Assembly: GCA_937899055.1 (NCBI GenBank)
Contig: CALBPX010000087.1
Location: forward strand, 1 to 19,189
DNA length: 19,189 bases
Direction: 5' to 3'
Source of the DNA: an uncultured Bacteroidales bacterium
Lineage (GTDB): Bacteria; Bacteroidota; Bacteroidia; Bacteroidales; UBA932
Shown here: positions 1 to 6,707 of the stretch, one piece after another
How positions within the stretch are numbered: position 1 is the stretch's first letter
Layout of the letters: each line of letters opens with the position of its first letter
Notes under the pieces: generated by a model
Told to the model about the DNA's origin: nothing
What the model saw: only the letters and a program-made list of their open reading frames with translations
The model's database searches: none
Made by a program: the position numbers and the translations under genes

Positions 1-898
1 CCCGAATGTCGTGGGCCAGATACTTGCCGCCGAACTGGGCTCCGAGGCCTATCTTCTGCGCCTCCTTCAGCAGTTTCTGCTCCAGGTCAATGTCGCGGAA
101 GGCGCGGCCGGTTTCATCTCCCGTGGTGGGAAGACCGTCGTAGTATTTTATGCTGGCGAGCTTTACGGTCAGGAGGTTCTTCTCTGCGGATGTGCCGCCT
201 ATTACGAATGCGATGTGGTATGGAGGGCAGGCCGCAGTGCCCAGAGTCTTCATCTTCTCAACCAGGAAAGGAAGCAGGGTGCCTTCGTTCTGGATAGTGG
301 CCTTGGTCATGGGGTAGAAATAGGTCTTGTTGGCGCTGCCGCCGCCTTTTGCCACCATAACGAAGCGGTATTCATCACCCTCAACTGCTTCCAGGTCAAT
401 TTGTGCGGGAAGATTGCACTTGGTGTTAACCTCGTTGTACATATCCAGCGGAGCATTCTGGCTGTAACGTAGATTCTCCCTGGTGTAGGTGTTGAACACG
501 CCGAGGCTGAGGGCTTCTTCGTCCTCAAAGCCTGTCCATACCTGCTGACCTTTTTCGCCGTGGATTATGGCGGTACCGGTATCCTGGCAGAAAGGCAGCA
601 CGCCCTTCACGGAGCACTCGGCGTTGCGCAGGAACTGCAGGGCTACATATTTGTCGTTCTCACTCGCATCGGGGTCGTTGAGTATGGCGGCCACCTGCTC
701 GTTATGGGAGCGGCGCAGCATGAACTCGCAGTCGTGGAAACTCTGCTGAGCTATCAGCGTAAGTGCTTCGGGCTTAACCTTCAGTATTTTATGTCCTTCG
801 AAAAGGGCGGTGGAAACTAATTTTTCCGAACCGGGGATGCGGTAGTATTCCGTGGTGTCTTCACCAAGCTGGAACATTGGTGCGTACTTGAATGTCAT
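1..898 (-). CDS. fumA: Class I fumarate hydratase (iron-sulfur), N-terminal part
   Basis: Catalyses reversible hydration of fumarate to malate, in the TCA cycle or its reductive branch, in the cytoplasm using an oxygen-labile [4Fe-4S] cluster. The frame is open from the ATG at 898 to the left edge, giving about 299 of the usual ~545 residues. Visible class I hallmarks are FCQDTGTA with a Cys at residue 104, KGGGSANK near 184-191, and TAACPPYHIAFVIGGTSAE with a Cys at residue 224. These Cys correspond to two of the three cluster ligands of Escherichia coli FumA (C105 and C224); the third lies beyond the window. The end visible here reads GLGAQFGGKYLAHDIR, again as in FumA. It lies 57 nt downstream of prfB on the same strand, and I see no clear promoter in the gap, so co-transcription with prfB is possible. 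FumA and FumB cannot be told apart here; the symbol marks the family. Confidence 0.95.
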   Translation of the reverse strand, partial: MTFKYAPMFQLGEDTTEYYRIPGSEKLVSTALFEGHKILKVKPEALTLIAQQSFHDCEFMLRRSHNEQVAAILNDPDASENDKYVALQFLRNAECSVKGVLPFCQDTGTAIIHGEKGQQVWTGFEDEEALSLGVFNTYTRENLRYSQNAPLDMYNEVNTKCNLPAQIDLEAVEGDEYRFVMVAKGGGSANKTYFYPMTKATIQNEGTLLPFLVEKMKTLGTAACPPYHIAFVIGGTSAEKNLLTVKLASIKYYDGLPTTGDETGRAFRDIDLEQKLLKEAQKIGLGAQFGGKYLAHDIR

Positions 899-955
899 GT
901 CTGTATGTATTTATGTTGTTTGTTACTTATAGGATTTCGGTATTGCAACTATGTG

Positions 956-2042
956 TTATTCAAGGTCTTCTTTGATGTCCTTGTCGCCTCTTTTCTTGCC
1001 CATGAGGAAGGCTTTCATAAACTCGTTGAGGTCTCCGTCCAGAACGGCCTGGGTATCGGCAGTCTCAACTCCTGTGCGGAGGTCCTTGACCATCTTGTAA
1101 GGGTGAAGGACGTATGAGCGGATTTGGCTGCCCCATTCAATTCTTTTCTTCTGGCCTTCGAGTTCTGCCTGCTTTTGCCTTTTCTTCTGGAGTTCCAGTT
1201 CGTAGAGGTGAGACTTGAGGATTCTCAAGGCATTCTGGCGGTTGTCCAGCTGGGAGCGGGTTTCGGTGTTTTCCACAACAATTCCCGTAGGGATGTGCCT
1301 TACCCTAACACCGGTTTCCACCTTGTTCACGTTCTGGCCTCCTGCTCCGGAAGAACGGAAAGTATCCCATTCCAAGTCGGCCGGGTTTATGACAATTTCT
1401 ATGCTTTCATCTACAAGAGGATATACGAATACGGATGAGAATGTGGTTTGCCTTTTTCCCTGAGCGTTGTACGGCGATATCCTTACCAGACGATGCACTC
1501 CGTTTTCTGCCTTGAGGTAGCCGTAGGCGTAATCTCCTTCAAATTGGAGGGTTACGGACTTTATGCCGGCCTCATCGCCTTCCAGAAGATCGGTGACGGT
1601 TACCTTGTAGCCGTTCCTCTCTCCCCATCTGGAGTACATCCTCATGAGCATCTCGCTCCAGTCGTTGGCTTCGGTGCCTCCCGCTCCGGAATTTATCTTT
1701 ACAAGGGCACCTAAGTTATCACCCTCGTTTGAAAGCATACTCTTGAACTCTATGTCTTCCAGATGCTTTTCCAGGGCATTTTCTGCCTGTGCAACCTCTT
1801 CCTCAGAGGCTTCCATCTCCTTCAGTACCTCAAGGTCTTCTCCTTCGCCCTTGAGGCTGTCAAGTTCCTTTACCCAGAATTTCAGGCCGGAAAGTTTCTT
1901 GACAAAAGCTTCAGCTTCCTTGGCGTCATCCCAGAATCCAGGGGCTGTAGTAATCTTTTCCTTTTCTTCTATCTCCTTGACCTTACCGTCATAGTCAAAG
2001 AGACCTCCTTAACGCAGCCAGGCGTTCCTTAAAGTTTTCCAT
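956..2042 (-). CDS. prfB: Peptide chain release factor 2, with programmed +1 frameshift
   Basis: Recognises UGA and UAA stop codons and triggers peptide release on the ribosome. A short frame of 15 codons starts at the ATG at 2042 and ends at an in-frame TGA (1997-1995). Translation continues in the +1 frame to the TAA at 956-958, giving about 361 residues, normal for RF2 (365 in E. coli). The catalytic GGQ lies at residues 234-236 in SSGAGGQNVNK. The codon-recognition tripeptide, normally SPF, reads SPY here at residues 189-191. Without the shift, the longest ATG-started frame begins only at 1816, so a naive caller would lose about 75 residues. A TAAATTTG box lies upstream at 2102-2095 on the minus strand. 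Identification is certain; the full-length product depends on the frameshift described separately. Confidence 0.97.
1995..2010 (-). other. prfB autoregulatory +1 frameshift site
   Basis: On the minus strand the sequence reads AAGGAGG TCT CTT TGA C. This is the classical RF2 recoding arrangement: an internal Shine-Dalgarno-like AGGAGG, three nucleotides, then the slippery CTT directly before the TGA and a C. Low RF2 leaves the UGA unread, so ribosomes slip one base forward and make RF2; high RF2 terminates after 15 codons. The stem spacing is the same as in E. coli prfB (AGGGGG TAT CTT TGA C). After the shift the frame continues GAC TAT GAC GGT into the conserved RF2 N-terminal domain. Confidence 0.95.
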
Positions 2043-2049
2043 ATATGAT

Positions 2050-2057
2050 TATCTTTG
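2050..2057 (+). promoter_or_regulatory. Bacteroidota -7 box for the beta-propeller lipoprotein
   Basis: TATCTTTG is an exact TAnnTTTG match on the plus strand, 93 nt before the ATG at 2151. It lies just outside the start of the divergent prfB gene. No clear -33 element is visible. The oppositely oriented prfB box lies about 40 nt away, so this gap would carry back-to-back promoters. Confidence 0.4.
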
Positions 2058-2094
2058 CAATCAGTTTGTGTTTTCCGTTATTCAAGAACCAGCA

Positions 2095-2102
2095 CAAATT
2101 TA
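2095..2102 (-). promoter_or_regulatory. Bacteroidota -7 box for prfB
   Basis: The minus strand reads TAAATTTG, an exact match to the Bacteroidota -7 consensus TAnnTTTG, pointing toward prfB. It would give a 5' leader of roughly 45-50 nt. I see no convincing -33 TTG at normal spacing; a TTTTG lies 16 nt upstream, which is closer than usual. Confidence 0.45.
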
Positions 2103-2150
2103 GCAAATTGAACCTAACAAAACAGAAAAACCTGATAAAACCACAAGAAC

Positions 2151-3767
2151 ATGAAAAACAACATGTCATTTTTGGCCTGTTTCATAATGATGCTTGCACT
2201 GCTGTCTGCCGCTGGCTGCAAAAACAGACCGGACGGTGCTGAAAATCCGGACAGAACAAAGGATGAGGCCGTAAAAGAAATTCCGCTGGAAGAACTGTTC
2301 CTGCCGGATACTGCATACCAATCTGTCCAGACGGTACATTTTGTTGTGGAAAAGACAGACAGCCTGGATCACTTCCTTTTGGATGTGAAAGACAGATATG
2401 AATCTGATTTCTCGTCATTTACCTTCAGGAGGAATATGCTCCGCGATGCCTCTTTTGGAGGACGTTTGGACCACAGGCCGGACACGGTTGAGATAGCCTG
2501 GCAGTTCAACACTCCGGAAGATAATTTCAATACCAGAATGGGAAACTGGGGCGGAGGAACAGGTTGGACCGGCCAGCCGATATATGTAAGATGGAGCGGT
2601 GAGGATGTTCAGGCTTTCCGTCAGGCAGGGGTCCTGACAAATGATGCTTTCGGTGGCGGGGCAGAAGACTTGGCGGCAAATGCAGGGGAGGAAATTATTT
2701 TTACATCGCTGAACGCAAAGGCTTACTTTCTGGATTTCAACACCGGAAAGCGTACCAGGCCCGACCTTGACGTGCAGAACACAATAAAAGGATCGCCGAG
2801 CCTTGACCCGGAGCTGAAGAACCTCTACATAGGGCAGGGCGTTTCCAGAAGCACTCCTATGGGGCTTCTGTGTGTGGATCTTCTCAAGCACAAGATAGCT
2901 TTCAAGTTTACGGACTCAAAGGCATGGCGCAGCTGGGGAGCGTTTGACTCCTCACCCGTTGTGGCAGGAAGTTATCTTATCTGGCCGGGTGAAAACGGCA
3001 GTATCTACAAGTTTGAGAGAGCGCAGGGAAATCTCCGCCTTCTGGAAACTCTGCGATACAAGGTAAACGGAGCGGCACCCGGGATAGAATCCAGCATAGC
3101 CATCTGGAGAAACTATGGCTGGTTTCAGGATAATGCAGGAAATGTCCTGTGTATCAACCTCAATACCATGAAGCCGGTATGGCATTATTACAATCACGAC
3201 GATTCGGATGGCACGGTGGTTTGCCGCATAGAAGACGGAAGGCCATACATCTATGCCGCCAGCGAAGTTGACCGCCAGGGTATGAAAGGAGTATGCTACT
3301 TTATGAAACTTAATGCATTGGACGGAAGCACGGTATGGGAGCAGAAGATTCCTTGCACCAGGATAGACCTGGGCGGAAAAGTACTGGACGGCGGAATGTA
3401 TTCCACCCCGCTTCCAGGCGGCGGAGACTGCTCAGATATGATATTTGCAAATGTTTGCCGTAACAGGGCTTCCAAAGCCATGGGAGAGCTCATGGCCCTG
3501 TCTGCCACCGACGGAAGCATAATCTACAGCGTTCCGTTCCACAATTTCTGCTGGTCTTCACCGGTGGCCTTTTACGACAATGAAAACCGTATGTACATCT
3601 TTACCGGCGATGGAGGAGGATATATCTATCTTATTGAAGCTAAGAGCGGTAAAGTAATCCATTCTCGCAAAGTGGCCTACAATTTCGAATCCTCGCCCAC
3701 CGTGGCCGGAAACGCCGCAGTTGTAGGCTCCAGGGTCAACGGCATCTACAAGTTCGTGATTAAGTAG
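2151..3767 (+). CDS. PQQ-like beta-propeller lipoprotein
   Basis: A 538-residue exported lipoprotein. The N-terminus is a hydrophobic signal peptide ending in LLSAAGC, with the lipid-modified Cys at residue 23 followed by a polar linker. The rest contains repeated blade-like units typical of BamB/PQQ-type propellers: AKAYFLDFNTGKRT, LCINLNTMKPVWH, LNALDGSTVWEQK, ALSATDGSIIYSV and YLIEAKSGKVIH, together with paired SSPV/SSPTV turns. Such propellers usually bind partner proteins or ligands; no catalytic residues can be assigned. The first ~180 residues, including a GNWGGGTGWTGQP stretch, precede the clear blades. I see no Bam or respiratory partner nearby, so BamB-like function is not implied. 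The downstream hydrolase has its own promoter box, so the gene may stand alone. Fold call good, function unknown. Confidence 0.75.
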   Translation: MKNNMSFLACFIMMLALLSAAGCKNRPDGAENPDRTKDEAVKEIPLEELFLPDTAYQSVQTVHFVVEKTDSLDHFLLDVKDRYESDFSSFTFRRNMLRDASFGGRLDHRPDTVEIAWQFNTPEDNFNTRMGNWGGGTGWTGQPIYVRWSGEDVQAFRQAGVLTNDAFGGGAEDLAANAGEEIIFTSLNAKAYFLDFNTGKRTRPDLDVQNTIKGSPSLDPELKNLYIGQGVSRSTPMGLLCVDLLKHKIAFKFTDSKAWRSWGAFDSSPVVAGSYLIWPGENGSIYKFERAQGNLRLLETLRYKVNGAAPGIESSIAIWRNYGWFQDNAGNVLCINLNTMKPVWHYYNHDDSDGTVVCRIEDGRPYIYAASEVDRQGMKGVCYFMKLNALDGSTVWEQKIPCTRIDLGGKVLDGGMYSTPLPGGGDCSDMIFANVCRNRASKAMGELMALSATDGSIIYSVPFHNFCWSSPVAFYDNENRMYIFTGDGGGYIYLIEAKSGKVIHSRKVAYNFESSPTVAGNAAVVGSRVNGIYKFVIK

Positions 3768-3778
3768 GAGATTTTAGG

Positions 3779-3786
3779 TAACTTTG
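3779..3786 (+). promoter_or_regulatory. Bacteroidota -7 box for the hydrolase gene
   Basis: TAACTTTG is an exact TAnnTTTG match lying in the 24-nt gap between the lipoprotein stop and the hydrolase ATG. Only five nucleotides separate it from the ATG at 3792, so the predicted transcription start falls on or next to the start codon. Confidence 0.45.
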
Positions 3787-3791
3787 CCCTC

Positions 3792-4736
3792 ATGAAAGAT
3801 TTGAAAAATATAGTGCTGGTTCTGTGTATGTTGTTATGGCTTCCGGTTTCAGGACTGTCTCAAGGACGGTTCGTAAGGCTTGAAACTGAGGCCGACAGCC
3901 TGAGAATCAAGGCCGTTGCAGACAGCCTCAGGGCCGACAGCCTGCACAGGGCTGCGGTTAAGGACAGCCTGATGAAGGCCCGCGAACCTGTTCTGAGGGC
4001 CATGCGCAATAAGGTGGAGGGCAGCTATAATTTCTGGATCTATACTCCTGCCGGATATGACAGTAAAGACACACTTTGCAAAGATACTCCGCTGGTGCTT
4101 TTCCTTCATGGCAAGAGCCTGTGCGGACACGATTTGGAAAAGGTTCGGCGATATGGAAGCATAGACTGCATGGAACGCGGAAGGCATATCCAGGCCCTTG
4201 TAGTGGCTCCGCAGAACCCGGGCGAATGGTGGAATCCGGACAAGCTGTGCAAGATACTTGACTGGCTCAAGGTGGAATACCCCTACGATACGGCAAGAGT
4301 ATATGTGTTGGGCATGAGCCTGGGCGGATACGGAACCCTGGATTTTGTTGCCGCAAAACCTGAAAGAGTGGCTGCGGCTGTAGCCCTTTGCGGTGGAACT
4401 ACGGCAAAAGACGTGAGCAACATGGGGCAGGTTCCGCTCTGGATCATCCACGGAACTGCCGACAAGCTGGTGAGCGTAAAAGCTTCTCAGGCAATAGTCA
4501 AAGATTTGGAAAGCAAGCATCTGGCATCGAGGCTCAGGTACGAGTGGCTTATAGGTGCATCGCACTCATATCTTGCACGTTACTTTTACATGCCAAAGAT
4601 CTACGACTGGCTCATGAGCCATTCGCTCAACGATGAAGACCGGCCCGTCAACCGCAATGTCAAGATTACCAAAGAAGATCAGAATACGGTTTATTCGGGC
4701 TGGGGCAAGAGGCCCAACCTTAAGACAATAAGATAA
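3792..4736 (+). CDS. Secreted alpha/beta-hydrolase (esterase/peptidase-like)
   Basis: A 314-residue serine hydrolase with an N-terminal signal peptide (residues 1-24, ending GLSQ), so probably periplasmic or surface-exposed. The catalytic triad can be placed as S176 in the nucleophile elbow GMSLGGYG, D224 in HGTADKLV, and H258 in GASHSY. LFLHGKS around 103-109 supplies the oxyanion-hole HG. The layout resembles the phospholipase/carboxylesterase and feruloyl-esterase-like peptidase groups; the substrate cannot be read from sequence. Between signal and catalytic domain (residues 34-62) lies a low-complexity stretch with four repeats of a DSL unit, mostly ADSL, which probably forms a helix or linker. 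The start is well fixed because the signal peptide begins immediately. The next gene has its own promoter box. Confidence 0.85.
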   Translation: MKDLKNIVLVLCMLLWLPVSGLSQGRFVRLETEADSLRIKAVADSLRADSLHRAAVKDSLMKAREPVLRAMRNKVEGSYNFWIYTPAGYDSKDTLCKDTPLVLFLHGKSLCGHDLEKVRRYGSIDCMERGRHIQALVVAPQNPGEWWNPDKLCKILDWLKVEYPYDTARVYVLGMSLGGYGTLDFVAAKPERVAAAVALCGGTTAKDVSNMGQVPLWIIHGTADKLVSVKASQAIVKDLESKHLASRLRYEWLIGASHSYLARYFYMPKIYDWLMSHSLNDEDRPVNRNVKITKEDQNTVYSGWGKRPNLKTIR

Positions 4737-4742
4737 ATTTGC

Positions 4743-4750
4743 TATATTTG
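4743..4750 (+). promoter_or_regulatory. Bacteroidota -7 box heading the metal efflux operon
   Basis: TATATTTG is an exact TAnnTTTG match in the 20-nt gap after the hydrolase stop. Six nucleotides separate it from the ATG at 4757, again putting the predicted transcription start at the start codon. If real, it drives the whole 4757-10972 operon. No operator-like repeat for a metal sensor is visible. Confidence 0.42.
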
Positions 4751-4756
4751 CTTCTG

Positions 4757-5152
4757 ATGAAAAGAAGAGTTTCCATACTGTTTGTACTGGCGGCAAGCGT
4801 GGCGCTTATGTCCCACGTGCTTGTTCCCCACCACCATCACGGAGTGGAGGCCATAGTGGTAAACTCGCTTTTTGCTGAAACCCACCAGGATACGGACGGC
4901 TGTCCTCTTGACAGTCAGGAAGAAAGCCATCCGGAAGACTGTATCATAGCAGAGGCAGACATCTTTCTTGCAAAAGACAACGGTTCTATCTGTGAAGATT
5001 TGCAGCAGCCAGCCGTTGCCGAGGCGGTTTCTTCTTCGGAAGCTCCTGATCCTTCCGTTTCAGCTACTGTATCTTACATAAGGCAGACTGTTCCGGTTCT
5101 TCCGGAGGCGGTTGTTCTGCCTTTCGGCCTGAGAGCTCCTCCTGTGTGCTGA
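4757..5152 (+). CDS. Small exported His/Cys-containing protein leading the efflux operon
   Basis: A 131-residue protein with a signal peptide or N-terminal membrane helix (KRRVSILFVLAASVALMS), followed directly by VLVPHHHHGVE with four consecutive His at residues 25-28. It also holds Cys at 49, 62, 79 and 131, scattered His, an acidic middle and the C-terminal end LRAPPVC. It lies 49 nt before the adaptor gene on the same strand. I recall similar short proteins with a VPHHHH motif and an LRAPP-like end before RND efflux operons in Bacteroidota, but cannot confirm a family name. The His cluster and position suggest a periplasmic metal-binding helper; that role is inferred. I chose the ATG at 4757 over a TTG at 4739 because a lysine/arginine-rich n-region then starts the signal. 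Confidence 0.75.
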   Translation: MKRRVSILFVLAASVALMSHVLVPHHHHGVEAIVVNSLFAETHQDTDGCPLDSQEESHPEDCIIAEADIFLAKDNGSICEDLQQPAVAEAVSSSEAPDPSVSATVSYIRQTVPVLPEAVVLPFGLRAPPVC

Positions 5153-5201
5153 CTTTTGAGTTCTTTTATCAAACGAAGTCGGTAACACAAAATCAACACA
5201 A

Positions 5202-6695
5202 ATGCAATTCAGAAAAGCAATTATTGCTTTGATGTTTCCTGCCGTTATGCTTGCAGGATGTCAAAGCCAAAATACAGAAGAACACCTTACCGAGGCGTTT
5301 CTTCTGACGGATTATTCAGACAGTTACGAACTCTTTGCTGAGGCCGAACCCATGGTCTGCTCCAAGACCGGAAACATTACCGCCCATATTACAAAGTTGC
5401 CGGAGTACAAGCCGTTCTCGGATAAATATCTTAAGGCAACCCTTAGTATTGCCGGGCAGACTCTGGAGCAGGTTGCAGAGGAATCCTCTCCTGGAATCTA
5501 CCGCTTCTGCTTCAGTCCTTCAAAAGCAGGTGAAGGCACGCTGACCTTTGCGCTGTCGTCTGAGCAGCAGAGCGGGCAGGTGTTTTCTTTTCCTGTAAAA
5601 GTATTCGCCGATGAAGATTCTGCAGAAAAGGCTGCCCATGCAGCACAGGTCAAAAACAGCAATGCCATAACCTTTACCAAGGAACAGAGCTGGAAGACAG
5701 ACTTTTCTACCGAAGTCTGCAAACTGGGCCCGATGTCCGAGGTTGTAAGAACCATGGCTCAGGTGCTGCCCTCTCTGGCAGATGAAAGGGTAATCAGCTC
5801 TCCTGTAGCCGGAGTGGTTACCTTTGCTTCGGACGCCGTGGTTGAAGGAAAGAAAGTTGCCGCCGGTGAACTTCTGTTTACGGTGGATAACAGCGCCCTG
5901 AAGGACGACGGAAACATATCTCTGATGGCGGCTCAGGCCGAAAGCGAATACAATCTTGCTAAGAGCGAATATGAACGCAAGGCAGCCTTGGCGGAAGACC
6001 GGATAGTTTCCGAGTCGGATCTTCTTGCCGCCAGAAGAAACTACGAAACCGCCAAGGCCAGATACGATAATCTTAAACGCAATTATTCTTCAGGAAAGCA
6101 GAGGGTTACATCTCCCCAAAGCGGCTATGTAAGTTCTATGGCTGTGCGCAGCGGAGAATTTGTGCAGACAGGCCAGAGCGTAATGACCATATCCAAGGGC
6201 GGAAGCCTGTATCTGAAGGCAGAACTCCAACCAAAATACTACCGATGCCTGGAAAACTTTGTTTCTGCAAACATAAAGCTGCCGTCCGGAGAAGTTGTGG
6301 AATTGGCAGACAAAGGCGGTAAGCTGCTGTCTTACGGCAAGAGCGCCGGGGCTTCTTCTCCGCTGATTCCGGTAACATTTCAGGTTGGCAGCATCAGCGG
6401 GCTCATAAGCGGAACGTTTGTAGAAATGTACATAAAGTCAGAAGGCGGCAAACTCGGCATTACAGTGCCGGCCGAAAGCGTTGTGGAAGAAATGGGGAAC
6501 TACTTTGTTTTTGTGCAGCTTACGCCGGAACTTTTTGAAAAGAGAGAAGTTGTCATAGGTTCAACCGATGCCAGCCGCAGGGAGATAGTTTCCGGCCTTT
6601 CGGAAGGTGAAAGGGTTGTGGGCAAGGGAGCCATACTTGTAAAGCTTTCTCAGGCAACCGGAAAGCTGGATGCCCATTCCGGTCATGTACATTAA
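5202..6695 (+). CDS. RND efflux periplasmic adaptor lipoprotein (CusB/CzcB type)
   Basis: A 497-residue membrane-fusion protein that should bridge the RND pump and the outer-membrane channel. A signal peptide ends in the lipobox MLAGC with the lipid Cys at residue 20, so it is anchored to the membrane. Residues ~30-135 form an extra beta-rich N-terminal domain. The two halves of the barrel-sandwich (lipoyl-like) domain lie at about 197-232 and 300-332, split by an alpha-hairpin of about 241-300 rich in Ala, Glu, Arg and Tyr. The beta-barrel and membrane-proximal domains follow. The protein ends DAHSGHVH, with three His in the last six residues, a possible metal contact. The stop codon overlaps the strong Shine-Dalgarno of the pump gene, suggesting coupled translation. 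Substrate metal is not determined. Confidence 0.93.
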   Translation: MQFRKAIIALMFPAVMLAGCQSQNTEEHLTEAFLLTDYSDSYELFAEAEPMVCSKTGNITAHITKLPEYKPFSDKYLKATLSIAGQTLEQVAEESSPGIYRFCFSPSKAGEGTLTFALSSEQQSGQVFSFPVKVFADEDSAEKAAHAAQVKNSNAITFTKEQSWKTDFSTEVCKLGPMSEVVRTMAQVLPSLADERVISSPVAGVVTFASDAVVEGKKVAAGELLFTVDNSALKDDGNISLMAAQAESEYNLAKSEYERKAALAEDRIVSESDLLAARRNYETAKARYDNLKRNYSSGKQRVTSPQSGYVSSMAVRSGEFVQTGQSVMTISKGGSLYLKAELQPKYYRCLENFVSANIKLPSGEVVELADKGGKLLSYGKSAGASSPLIPVTFQVGSISGLISGTFVEMYIKSEGGKLGITVPAESVVEEMGNYFVFVQLTPELFEKREVVIGSTDASRREIVSGLSEGERVVGKGAILVKLSQATGKLDAHSGHVH

Positions 6696-6700
6696 GGAGG
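6694..6700 (+). promoter_or_regulatory. Strong Shine-Dalgarno before the RND pump
   Basis: AAGGAGG lies seven nucleotides before the ATG at 6708 and overlaps the TAA of the adaptor gene (6693-6695). No other start codon in this window has a comparable sequence, as expected for Bacteroidota, where most genes lack one. It fixes the start of the pump gene and probably raises or couples its translation. Confidence 0.7.
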
Positions 6701-6707
6701 AACGGAT

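Noticed and set aside
956..1816. RF2 starting at the internal ATG at 1816
   Set aside because: Leaves out the conserved N-terminal domain, which is present in the +1 frame behind an intact recoding site.
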